Assembly (NCBI GenBank): GCA_027083915.1
Contig: JALWML010000345.1
Coordinates: 1 to 13,823, forward strand
Source of the DNA: Lysobacterales bacterium
GTDB taxonomy: Bacteria > Pseudomonadota > Gammaproteobacteria > Xanthomonadales > Marinicellaceae
DNA length: 13,823 bases
Direction: 5' to 3'
The notes below the pieces were generated by a model. The model saw only the letters and a program-made list of their open reading frames with translations. It was not told the origin of the DNA and searched no databases. Below, piece by piece: positions 1-7,646 of this stretch. A program made the translations under genes and the position numbers. How positions within the stretch are numbered: the stretch's first letter is position 1; every line of letters begins with the position of its first letter.

Positions 1-235
1 GAATAGGTTGTCCTATTGCCGCAAGTGCCTGTTTTGATTCTGATTTTTTCCAGTTATTAACAGCAATAAAATGTTGAGCTGTAGCAATTGCTCCTGACGA
101 GACAATAGCGATATTATAGTCTTGACGAAGTACAATTAGTTGACGGGCAATATCTTCAATTTTACCGCGAGATATGCGGTTTGAACCTGCAGTTAATGTT
201 GAGGAACCAATTTTGAGGATTAGAGTTTTTTTCAT
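1..235 (-). CDS. proB: Glutamate 5-kinase, N-terminal part (runs off the left edge)
   Basis: Phosphorylates the gamma-carboxyl of glutamate with ATP, the first step of proline synthesis, in the cytoplasm. About 78 residues are present, beginning MKKTLILKIGSSTLT. Visible amino-acid-kinase features are the N-terminal K-I-G-S-S-T nucleotide-binding strand and loop (residues 8-13), the segment IAIVSSGAIA near residues 42-51, and KQALAAIGQP at the end of the window. The start at 235 lies one codon after the proA stop. The sequence GGTGAT (243-238), which contains the proA stop codon, matches the 3' part of the ideal Shine-Dalgarno with a 3-nt gap, so translation is probably coupled to proA. The phrase NRISRGKIEDIARQ resembles, from memory, Bacteroidetes-type ProB more than E. 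coli ProB. The C-terminal part, including any PUA domain, is outside the window. Confidence 0.9.
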   Translation of the reverse strand, partial: MKKTLILKIGSSTLTAGSNRISRGKIEDIARQLIVLRQDYNIAIVSSGAIATAQHFIAVNNWKKSESKQALAAIGQPI

Positions 236-238
236 ACA

Positions 239-1420
239 TCACCCACGGACATTACCGTTGCCAGATATAAACCATTTATTTGTTACCAGCTCATTTAATC
301 CCACAGGTCCTCGAAAATGGAGTTTTTGAGTGCTAATAGCAATCTCAGCACCCAAGCCAAACTCACCACCATCAGTGTAACGTGTTGAGGCATTATGATA
401 AACTGCAGCACAATCTACCGTGTGTTGAAATTGTTGTGCATTCGTTTTGTCTTCAGTAATAATAACCGCTGAATGACCTCCTGAATATTGGTTGGTCCCG
501 ATAATCGCATGTTCCATATTATCAACTTGAGCCAATAAAATTTTACTGGCTAAAAATTCTTCATAAAAGATATTATTGTTTTTTATTGGTTTAATACTGT
601 CATCTAAAGCTGCTATAACATCATCAGCAACAATTTCTATTTGATTGTTATTTAAAGCTTCAATCAACTTTTGCAATTTAACCATATCATGAGACTGGTG
701 AATATACACTTTATCCAAGGCATTACAGACACTGATTCGTGTTTTACCATCAAGAATTATCTTTATCGCCATATCAAAATCAGCATTTTCATCAATATAC
801 ATAAAGTTATTACCACGACCAGATATTATCATAGGAATGTCGGTATTTTCGCGGATAGAATTAATGAGTTGTTCACCACCTCTTGGAATAATAACATCTA
901 TTTTAGTCTCTTTACTTTGGATTAAATCTTGTGTTTGTTTGCGGTCATAATCTAAATACCTAACAATACACTTATCTTGTCCATTTTTTTCTAAGGCTTG
1001 TTGCCATAAATCTGTCAAGACTAAATTACTGTTTCGTGCTTCTTTTCCACCTTTAAGTAAAATCTTATTACCGGCTTTAAATGCGGTTATTGCTGCTTCT
1101 ATTGTAACATCTGGTCGTGACTCATAAATAATTAATATCGTACCAAAAGGAACAACCCGATTTTCTACCAATAAATCAGGTTCTTTTTGGTAGCTATACA
1201 ATACCTGCCCTTCGGGGTCTTTCATTTGTTTGACTTTTAAAACAGAAAGTTGCATTCCCTTGATTTTGGCATCATTGACTTTAAGGCGATCATAAAGTGC
1301 TTCATCATCTTGCGAACAATTCGATAAATCTTTTTGGTTTGCTGCTAAAATTGCATCAGAATTTGAACCAATTAAATTTGATAATTCTTGAAGAACTTTG
1401 TTCTTAATATCAGTATTCAT
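239..1420 (-). CDS. proA: Gamma-glutamyl phosphate reductase (glutamate-5-semialdehyde dehydrogenase)
   Basis: Reduces gamma-glutamyl phosphate with NADPH to glutamate-5-semialdehyde, the second step of proline synthesis, and probably works with the adjacent ProB. The protein has 393 residues (E. coli ProA has about 417) and belongs to the aldehyde dehydrogenase superfamily. Visible landmarks are IIYESRPDVTIEA (98-110), KAGNKILLKGGKEARNSN (115-132), the PRGGEQLI loop (179-186), the catalytic cysteine Cys232 in ISVCNALDK, and the ProA signature RYTDGGEFGLGAEIAISTQ (347-365) followed by KLHFRGPVG. The start codon at 1420 is preceded by AAGAG (1426-1430) at 5-nt spacing. The segment IISGRGNNFMYIDENAD differs clearly from the E. 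coli equivalent (VITGGIGVCHIYVDES), and the N-terminus is shorter. proA lies before proB, the reverse of E. coli. Both points suggest a different lineage of the pathway, possibly acquired. The function is secure; the origin is inference. Confidence 0.96.
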   Translation of the reverse strand: MNTDIKNKVLQELSNLIGSNSDAILAANQKDLSNCSQDDEALYDRLKVNDAKIKGMQLSVLKVKQMKDPEGQVLYSYQKEPDLLVENRVVPFGTILIIYESRPDVTIEAAITAFKAGNKILLKGGKEARNSNLVLTDLWQQALEKNGQDKCIVRYLDYDRKQTQDLIQSKETKIDVIIPRGGEQLINSIRENTDIPMIISGRGNNFMYIDENADFDMAIKIILDGKTRISVCNALDKVYIHQSHDMVKLQKLIEALNNNQIEIVADDVIAALDDSIKPIKNNNIFYEEFLASKILLAQVDNMEHAIIGTNQYSGGHSAVIITEDKTNAQQFQHTVDCAAVYHNASTRYTDGGEFGLGAEIAISTQKLHFRGPVGLNELVTNKWFISGNGNVRG

Positions 1421-1508
1421 GAAGACTCTTTTTTTTGTTTATTAAATCCTCTATCCTACATAAAATTTATTTATTTTCTATAATTTTTTTGCTTATGGTA
1501 CAATCCGC

Positions 1509-1536
1509 TTGAATTTTATAAAATTATCGCTATATT
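1509..1536 (+). promoter_or_regulatory. Predicted sigma70-type promoter of the RND pump operon
   Basis: TTGAAT (1509-1514), a 16-nt spacer, then TATATT (1531-1536). The start site would fall near 1543, about 30 nt before the adaptor start codon. A second candidate is the extended -10 TGG-TACAAT at 1496-1504, which would place a start about 30 nt further upstream. The -10 hexamer of the first promoter lies inside a perfect dyad, so the two signals should be read together. Confidence 0.5.
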
Positions 1537-1552
1537 AGCATTCTCTAATATA
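1531..1552. promoter_or_regulatory. Perfect inverted repeat over the -10 and start region (operator candidate)
   Basis: TATATTAG (1531-1538), CATTCT (1539-1544), CTAATATA (1545-1552): a perfect 8-bp dyad with a 6-nt centre. It covers the predicted -10 and start site of the efflux operon, where a dimeric repressor would block RNA polymerase. Read as 7-bp half-sites it is TATATTA-N8-TAATATA, the same architecture as the dyad in front of the cytochrome gene at 13295-13318. It has no U-tract after it, so it is not a terminator. That it is an operator is inferred from symmetry and position only; an AT-rich dyad can arise by chance. Confidence 0.45.
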
Positions 1553-1571
1553 TCACTCACAAGAGTATACT

Positions 1572-2558
1572 ATGAAAACACTAACACTATTATTTTTTAC
1601 ACTATTACAAACACCCTCTTTTGCACAATGGTACCAAACAAAAATTGAAACAGTAGATAGTTATAGACAACTTAATGGTGAAGTTGAGGCAGTCAATAAA
1701 GCCACTGTATCGGCACAAACAGCTGGGCGAGTGGAAAAACTCTATTACGACGTAGATGACTTTGTTGCCAAAGGTTCTGTGATTGTTGAGTTTACCAATA
1801 CTGAACAAAAAGCAGCATTGAATCAAGCCTTATCAAATGCCAAAGCTGCCAAAATCGCATTTGAACAAGCAGTAACTGATTTTGAACGTGTCCAGGACAT
1901 ATTTGCCAAAAAACTTGTCGCGAAAAGTCAACTAGATCAGGCATTATCAAATAAAAATGCTTTAGAGGCACGTTATAAAGCAGCACAAGCTGCTGTCGTC
2001 TCCGCCAAAAAACAACTAGAGTACACGATTATAAGAGCACCTTATGACGGTATTGTCACCAAAAGATTTGTCGAATTAGGAGAAGTGGTTAATCCAGGTA
2101 CTCCTATCATGGAAGGATTAAGTTTAAACAAGTTACGTGTTGTCACATATATACCTGAAAAAATCATAAATCAAGCCAAGGCTAACCCTCAAGCTCAAGT
2201 TATTATCAATGGAAAGCAGTTCAACCCAAAAGACATAACTGTTTTTCCTTATGCCGATCGTTTATCTCGCACATTCAAAACACGAGTAGATTTGGAAACT
2301 GGAGATACTTCACTGTTCCCAGGAATGACAGTCAAAGTTGCCTTAAAAGTAGGAGAGAAAAAAGCCATACTTATTCCACATAATGCAGTTATTCATCGCA
2401 GTGAATTAACTATGGTTTATGTCAAAAATAGCGAAAATAAAGAACTCAGACACATCAAGCTTGGCTCCTCATATGGTGATAAAATTGAAGTAATTTCAGG
2501 TTTATCAGAAAACGAGGAAATACTTCTCAATCCATTAGCACAAAAAACAGGGAGTTAA
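1572..2558 (+). CDS. RND efflux periplasmic adaptor subunit (membrane fusion protein)
   Basis: Periplasmic adaptor that would link the inner-membrane RND permease encoded next to it with an outer-membrane channel. It has 328 residues. Residues 1-18 (MKTLTLLFFTLLQTPSFA) form a short signal peptide with an Ala-rich cut site and no lipobox cysteine, so it is probably a soluble periplasmic protein rather than a lipoprotein. The first half of the lipoyl domain lies near 44-75 (ATVSAQTAGRVEKLYYDVDD). An alpha-helical hairpin covers roughly 75-150 and is rich in Ala, Lys and Gln. The second lipoyl half follows at 154-182 (RAPYDGIVTKRFVELGE), then beta-barrel and membrane-proximal domains to the end. 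This is the HlyD/AcrA domain order on a compact scale. AAGAG (1561-1565) stands 6 nt before the ATG. Only 2 nt separate its stop from the permease start. No outer-membrane factor gene is in the window, so a TolC-like channel is presumably encoded elsewhere. The substrate is unknown. Confidence 0.92.
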   Translation: MKTLTLLFFTLLQTPSFAQWYQTKIETVDSYRQLNGEVEAVNKATVSAQTAGRVEKLYYDVDDFVAKGSVIVEFTNTEQKAALNQALSNAKAAKIAFEQAVTDFERVQDIFAKKLVAKSQLDQALSNKNALEARYKAAQAAVVSAKKQLEYTIIRAPYDGIVTKRFVELGEVVNPGTPIMEGLSLNKLRVVTYIPEKIINQAKANPQAQVIINGKQFNPKDITVFPYADRLSRTFKTRVDLETGDTSLFPGMTVKVALKVGEKKAILIPHNAVIHRSELTMVYVKNSENKELRHIKLGSSYGDKIEVISGLSENEEILLNPLAQKTGS

Positions 2559-2560
2559 TC

Positions 2561-5500
2561 ATGAAATTTTCAATTTCAGGAAGATTAGCTGATAAATTCC
2601 AAAACAACCCAATTACACCATTAATTGCATTAGTGGCTGTTCTATTGGGAGTTTTTGCTATCTTCATTACACCACGTGAAGAAGAACCTCAAATTGATGT
2701 CACCTTTGCCAATGTTTATATTGCCTTACCTGGTGCCAGTGCCAAAGAAGTGGAAAACTTAATTTCCTACCCTGCTGAGCAAGTCCTAGACTCGATTGAA
2801 AATATCAAACACGTCTATTCCGTGTCACGCCCAGGTATGGCAATCGTGAGCGTGCAATTTAAAGTCGGTGTTAAAAGAAAAGATGCCATCGTTGCACTCT
2901 ACAATGAAATTCAGTCCAATGGTGACTGGCTACCCTATTCCTTAGGAGCATCTATGCCACTTGTCAAACCCATGGGTATTGATGATGTTCCTATCGTTAC
3001 AGCAACTTTATGGAGTGAAAATCCAGACAAAGGCAGTTTTGAATTGCAACAAGTCGCTCATGCACTTGAAGCAGAAATCAAACGCATTCCAAATACGCGC
3101 ATCGTAGAAACAACTGGTGGTCCTAATCATGTTGTACATATCGTTTTAAATCCTGAAGACTTGTCAGCTTACAATTTAGATTTTAATGCGATTGAGAATG
3201 CTTTAAAAATGAATAATATGGCAACGCACTCTGGTTTTATTACACAAGATAACCAAACAACACCTGTAGAAACAGGTACTTTACTTGCCAATGTGGATGA
3301 CATCAAAGAATTAGTTGTGGCTGTACGCAATGGTTTGCCAGTCTATTTAACAGATATTGCCACCATCACTGATGGTCCTGACACACCTGAGACTTATGTA
3401 TGGATGACCGCAGGGAAAGCATGGAAAGGCGCTAAACATCCTGACATTACTCCTGCTGTGACTATTGCTGTTGGTAAAAAAGCAGGTACCAATGCCGTTG
3501 ACATAGCTAATGCTGTAATCAATGCAGGTGAACAACTCAAGAAAACCCATATACCTGCTGATGTACACGTTGAAATCACTCGAAATTATGGTGCAACAGC
3601 AGATGCAAAAGCCAAAAAATTAATGACAAAATTAGTCTTTGCTACTGCTTCTGTCGTACTTCTGATTATTCTATTCCTCGGCTGGCGTGAAGCCATTGTT
3701 GTAGGCTTAGCAGTTTCCATCACTTTATCGGTGACTTTATTTGCCTCATGGGCCTATGGCTTCACCCTAAATCGTGTGTCACTATTTGCTTTAATATTCT
3801 CCATCGGAATATTGGTAGATGATGCGGTAGTGATTGTAGAAAATATTCACCGCCACCTCAGTGAGGGCAAGAAAAAACTCTCCGAACTTATCCCAATTGC
3901 GGTTGACGAAGTTGGCGGCCCTACAATTCTAGCTACTTTTACTGTTATTGCCGCACTTATGCCGATGGCTTTTGTCACGGGTTTAATGGGACCCTATATG
4001 AGTCCTATTCCAATAAATGCCTCTATGGGAATGTTACTGTCATTAATCATAGCTTTGATTGTTACACCGTGGTTATTTAGAAAAATTATTGGAGATAAGA
4101 TTCACCACAGTGAAGAAAAAAACACCAAAAAAAGTATTTTTAATAAACTCATGACGCCTTTTCTTGGCAACAATAAAAAAGGTAAATTGAATCGTTATTT
4201 ATTAGTTGGTGGCGTGGTATTTTTAATGTTTATCTCGGTCATGTTAGTGCCAACACAAAATGTCATCTTAAAAATGCTACCATTTGACAATAAATCAGAA
4301 ATTCAAATTGTCGTTGACACCAAAGAAGGAACAACACTAGAAACCACTAATCAAATCATGATTGAAATTAGTCAATACCTTAAAAGTATTCCTGAAATCG
4401 AACACATGGTAGCTTATGCTGGAACTGCATCTCCGATAAATTTTAACGGATTAGTGCGTCAGTATTTTCTAAGGCAGGCTTCTAACATGGGTGATATACA
4501 AATCACCTTAGTAGATAAACACGATCGTAAACGTAAATCACATGAAGTGGCTGTAGCTATTCGTGATGAAATTACAAAAATAGCTAACAAACATAATGCC
4601 TTAGCTAAAATCATCGAAGTACCACCAGGGCCACCTGTTCAATCACCAATTGTTGCCGAAATTTATGGACAATCCGATAAAGCGCGCAAGCTAACAGCAT
4701 TAGCTGTTGAGAAAGCCTTTCATAAAGCGGATGGAATTGTTGACATTGATACCTCTCTTGAAGCCATAGCTCCTCGTCAAATTGTAGTTATTGACCGAGC
4801 CAAGGCTAGTCAATTAGGTATCTCTCAAGCACAAATTGCCAAGACAATTCAAACAGCCTTAAGCGGCAATGACATCAGCTATTTGCATAACCCAAATAAC
4901 AAATACAGTGTCCCCATTCGCATGGAAATTCCTGCCAATCGTCAAAATGATTGGCAAACAATTTTGAATATTCCCATCCAAACTCAAAATGGCTCACGCG
5001 TTATTTTAGATGAAGTGGTCGATGTTCAAAAAGCTGATTGGCAACAAACCATTTACCACAAAGACTTATTACCTGTAACCTTTGTTACTGCCGATATGTC
5101 TGGATTCCAAGATTCTCCACTTTATGGAATGTTTGAATTGGTTGATATCATAGAAGATGAAAATAAAGTCGAGCAACAATTCATTCAAGCCCCCCAGTTT
5201 GTTACTAAACCAAGTCTTAAATGGGATGGTGAATGGCAAATTACTTACGAGACATTCCGTGATATGGGTATTGCTTATGGTATTGGCTTGATACTCATTT
5301 ACTTACTTATTGTTGCACAGTTCAGTTCTTATTTTGTACCGTTAATCATCATGGCACCAATTCCATTAACAATCATTGGTGTCATGCCTGGACACTGGAT
5401 TGCTGGAGCTCAGTTTACTGCAACCTCTATGATAGGCATGATAGCCTTAGCAGGAATTATTGTGCGAAACTCTATTCTATTGGTCGATTTTATAAAAATG

Positions 5501-5746
5501 CAAGTCACCGCAGGCATACCACTACATGAGGCCGTTATTAATTCATCTAAAGTTAGAGCCAAGCCGATTATTCTTACCGGTGTTGCTGCCATGATGGGAG
5601 CATTCTTTATCTTAGATGACCCAATATTCAACGGACTGGCAGTATCTTTAATCAGTGGTATACTGGTTTCAACTGCCTTGACATTGATATTGATACCTGT
5701 CTTATATTTTTGGTATTTATCTCGTTTTCCAATAAAAATTAAATAA
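2561..5746 (+). CDS. RND efflux permease, AcrB/HAE1-like
   Basis: Proton-driven inner-membrane pump of the RND superfamily, 1061 residues, the usual size. The first membrane helix is at about 17-37, followed by PREEEPQIDV and a large periplasmic domain to about 350. The helix 2-6 block covers 355-510 and contains GILVDDAVVIVENIHR, with the paired aspartates Asp420 and Asp421 of the proton relay. A second periplasmic domain covers about 570-895, and the last helix block runs from 900 to 1055. In the helix-10 motif LAGIIVRNSILLVDF, Arg969 occupies the place of the AcrB lysine. The Asp pair points to organic-compound (HAE1-like) rather than heavy-metal (CusA-like) transporters. GGGAG (2550-2554) gives a good ribosome-binding site 6 nt before the ATG. 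It shares a promoter with the adaptor gene, and no third component follows. Substrates cannot be read from the sequence. Confidence 0.95.
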   Translation: MKFSISGRLADKFQNNPITPLIALVAVLLGVFAIFITPREEEPQIDVTFANVYIALPGASAKEVENLISYPAEQVLDSIENIKHVYSVSRPGMAIVSVQFKVGVKRKDAIVALYNEIQSNGDWLPYSLGASMPLVKPMGIDDVPIVTATLWSENPDKGSFELQQVAHALEAEIKRIPNTRIVETTGGPNHVVHIVLNPEDLSAYNLDFNAIENALKMNNMATHSGFITQDNQTTPVETGTLLANVDDIKELVVAVRNGLPVYLTDIATITDGPDTPETYVWMTAGKAWKGAKHPDITPAVTIAVGKKAGTNAVDIANAVINAGEQLKKTHIPADVHVEITRNYGATADAKAKKLMTKLVFATASVVLLIILFLGWREAIVVGLAVSITLSVTLFASWAYGFTLNRVSLFALIFSIGILVDDAVVIVENIHRHLSEGKKKLSELIPIAVDEVGGPTILATFTVIAALMPMAFVTGLMGPYMSPIPINASMGMLLSLIIALIVTPWLFRKIIGDKIHHSEEKNTKKSIFNKLMTPFLGNNKKGKLNRYLLVGGVVFLMFISVMLVPTQNVILKMLPFDNKSEIQIVVDTKEGTTLETTNQIMIEISQYLKSIPEIEHMVAYAGTASPINFNGLVRQYFLRQASNMGDIQITLVDKHDRKRKSHEVAVAIRDEITKIANKHNALAKIIEVPPGPPVQSPIVAEIYGQSDKARKLTALAVEKAFHKADGIVDIDTSLEAIAPRQIVVIDRAKASQLGISQAQIAKTIQTALSGNDISYLHNPNNKYSVPIRMEIPANRQNDWQTILNIPIQTQNGSRVILDEVVDVQKADWQQTIYHKDLLPVTFVTADMSGFQDSPLYGMFELVDIIEDENKVEQQFIQAPQFVTKPSLKWDGEWQITYETFRDMGIAYGIGLILIYLLIVAQFSSYFVPLIIMAPIPLTIIGVMPGHWIAGAQFTATSMIGMIALAGIIVRNSILLVDFIKMQVTAGIPLHEAVINSSKVRAKPIILTGVAAMMGAFFILDDPIFNGLAVSLISGILVSTALTLILIPVLYFWYLSRFPIKIK

Positions 5747-5773
5747 AAAAACCTATGTAGAGTTATTATCAGC

Positions 5774-5826
5774 GAGACCTTTGCCTAACTATGTGACACA
5801 CCTCACACTAGTTATGCAAAGGTCTC
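5774..5826. repeat. 53-nt near-perfect hairpin (palindromic element) between the pump operon and ybiT
   Basis: Outer arms GAGACCTTTGC (5774-5784) and GCAAAGGTCTC (5816-5826) are perfectly complementary over 11 bp. Inside, TAACT (5786-5790) pairs with AGTTA (5810-5814) and TGTGA (5792-5796) with TCACA (5803-5807), closing on a 6-nt loop CACACC. In total 21 pairs form, with only small bulges. Neither side carries a T-tract, so it is a poor intrinsic terminator, although it lies 28 nt past the permease stop and could protect the mRNA 3' end. A dispersed palindromic repeat of the REP type, a small MITE-like unit or a structured RNA are all possible. Only one copy is visible here. Confidence 0.6.
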
Positions 5827-5923
5827 TCAATTAAACACAACAATTGTTTAGCGGATAAGTTCTATATTTTAGGCAACTAAGTAGGTCAATAGTCATAAAA
5901 ATCGGCCAAATGAATCTATTCCA

Positions 5924-5952
5924 TTCAAATTAACCACAACAAAAGGTATAAT
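5924..5952 (+). promoter_or_regulatory. Predicted promoter of ybiT
   Basis: TTCAAA (5924-5929), a 17-nt spacer, then a perfect TATAAT (5947-5952). The start would be near 5959, giving a leader of about 29 nt. No clear Shine-Dalgarno is seen before the ATG at 5988. Confidence 0.55.
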
Positions 5953-5987
5953 CGCGACCTTTTTAGCAACACCACACAGATACAATT

Positions 5988-7586
5988 ATGATAGTTACTG
6001 CAAATATCGGCATGCAATTTGGTTCAAAGCCACTTTTTGAAAATATTTCCATGAAATTTGGCAATGGTAATCGCTATGGTTTAATCGGCGCTAATGGCTC
6101 TGGAAAATCCACCTTCATGAAGATTATTACCGGCGAGTTAAAGCCAACGAGTGGAACAGTTTCTTATGGCGAACATGAAAAACTTGGTATTCTAGGACAG
6201 GATCAGTATGCTTTTGAAGAGTACTCCGTGCTAGATACTGTTATTATGGGTGATAAAAAACTGTGGGCTGTCAAAGAAGCACGCGATAAGATTTACAACC
6301 AAGCTGAAATGTCAGATGAAGACGGCATCAAAGTGGCTGACTTAGAAACTGAATTTGCCGAAATGGATGGCTATTCCGCTGAAGCTCGTGCTGGCGAATT
6401 ATTAATGGGTTTGGAAATCCCTGAAGAACAACATTATGGACCCATGAGTGAAGTTGCCCCAGGTTGGAAGTTACGTGTACTATTAGCACAAGCATTATTT
6501 GGTGATCCTGATTATTTATTACTCGATGAACCAACCAATAATTTGGATATTAATACCATTCGTTGGTTGGAAGATACACTAAATTCTCGCAAAGCGACCA
6601 TGATTATTATTTCACATGACAGACACTTCTTAAATTCTGTCTGTACACACATGGTAGATTTAGACTATAACACTTTACGATTATTCCCAGGTAATTACGA
6701 CGAATACATGACTGCAGCTACGCAAGCACGTGAACGTATGCAAAATGAAAACGCTAAGATGAAAGCACAAATTTCTGAATTAAAACAGTTTGTTAGCCGA
6801 TTCTCAGCCAATGCATCAAAAGCCAAACAAGCTACGTCGCGTCAAAAACAATTGGATAAAATTCAATTACACCATATTAAACCATCCTCACGTGTTAACC
6901 CTTATATTGTTTTTGAACAAGAGAAAAAGTTATTTAGAAATGCTATCAGCATCAAGGACATGAGCAAAGGATATGATGGTAAAAACTTATTTGAAGACTT
7001 ATCATTTACTTTAGAAGTCGGAGAACGATTAGCGGTAATTGGAGCTAATGGTATTGGTAAAACCACCCTACTCAATTGTATGACTGAAACAATCGAGCCC
7101 GATAGTGGTTCGGTTAAATGGTCTGAAAATGCTGAAGTTGCTTACTTCAAGCAAGATAACATGGCTGAATTCGTTGAAAACATAACTGCTTTTGATTGGA
7201 TGATGCAATGGAAAAAACCTGAAGATGATGAACAAGCAGTTCGCAGTGTTATGGGGCGCTTGTTGTTTTCAAAAGAAGACTCTAAAAAGAAACTTAATGT
7301 TTTGTCAGGTGGTGAAAAAGGTCGCATGATGTTTGGTAAAATCATGTTGCAAAAACCGAATATTCTCTTTATGGATGAGCCTACTAATCACTTGGATATG
7401 GAATCTATCGAGTCATTAAATTTGGCGCTAGAAAATTATGATGGTACCCTTATCTTTGTTTCACATGATAGGCAGTTTGTTTCTTCTATCGCAACACGGA
7501 TAATTGAAATTGAAGAAGGCAAAGTTCACGATCACCGTGGAACTTACCAAGAATATCTACTTAAACAAGGTGTTACAACAAGCTAA
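5988..7586 (+). CDS. ybiT: ABC-F ribosome-associated ATPase YbiT
   Basis: Cytoplasmic ABC-F protein with two tandem ATPase domains and no membrane segments. The family binds the ribosomal E site and modulates translation or relieves stalls. It has 532 residues against 530 in E. coli YbiT and shares long stretches with it, such as VTANIGMQFGSKPLFENIS at the N-terminus and SEVAPGWKLRVLLAQALF. Walker A motifs are GANGSGKS (34-41) and GANGIGKT (352-359). Walker B motifs end in DEPTNNLD (180-187, Glu181) and DEPTNHLD (463-470, Glu464). The first signature is the degenerate VAPGW typical of YbiT; the second is LSGGEKGRM (439-447). The P-site interaction linker runs through about 240-300 and is charged and helical, including FVSRFSANASKAKQATSRQKQ. 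It is a single gene with its own promoter and terminator, and looks intact and conserved. Confidence 0.96.
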   Translation: MIVTANIGMQFGSKPLFENISMKFGNGNRYGLIGANGSGKSTFMKIITGELKPTSGTVSYGEHEKLGILGQDQYAFEEYSVLDTVIMGDKKLWAVKEARDKIYNQAEMSDEDGIKVADLETEFAEMDGYSAEARAGELLMGLEIPEEQHYGPMSEVAPGWKLRVLLAQALFGDPDYLLLDEPTNNLDINTIRWLEDTLNSRKATMIIISHDRHFLNSVCTHMVDLDYNTLRLFPGNYDEYMTAATQARERMQNENAKMKAQISELKQFVSRFSANASKAKQATSRQKQLDKIQLHHIKPSSRVNPYIVFEQEKKLFRNAISIKDMSKGYDGKNLFEDLSFTLEVGERLAVIGANGIGKTTLLNCMTETIEPDSGSVKWSENAEVAYFKQDNMAEFVENITAFDWMMQWKKPEDDEQAVRSVMGRLLFSKEDSKKKLNVLSGGEKGRMMFGKIMLQKPNILFMDEPTNHLDMESIESLNLALENYDGTLIFVSHDRQFVSSIATRIIEIEEGKVHDHRGTYQEYLLKQGVTTS

Positions 7587-7597
7587 TTCTCAATTGT

Positions 7598-7628
7598 ACA
7601 AAGCTACCATTTCATGGTAGCTTTGTTT
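7598..7628 (+). terminator. Intrinsic terminator after ybiT
   Basis: A perfect 13-bp stem, 7598-7610 with 7614-7626 (ACAAAGCTACCAT / ATGGTAGCTTTGT), with the 3-nt loop TTC and a short T-rich tail (GTTTAA). It starts 12 nt after the ybiT stop. The tail is short, so termination may be incomplete. Transcription of the converging small ORFs would meet it from the other side, where no T-run is present. Confidence 0.75.
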
Positions 7629-7646
7629 AAACCATTGGCAATAAAT

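Noticed and set aside
1440..1490. T-rich stretch between proA and the pump operon, considered as a promoter or riboswitch for proA
   Set aside because: The minus strand offers TTGTAC with TATAGA at only 15 nt, and no conserved RNA structure could be recognised. Too weak to annotate.
5838..5848. AACAATTGTT palindrome after the large hairpin
   Set aside because: A 10-bp AT-rich palindrome with no partner signal is expected by chance at this composition.
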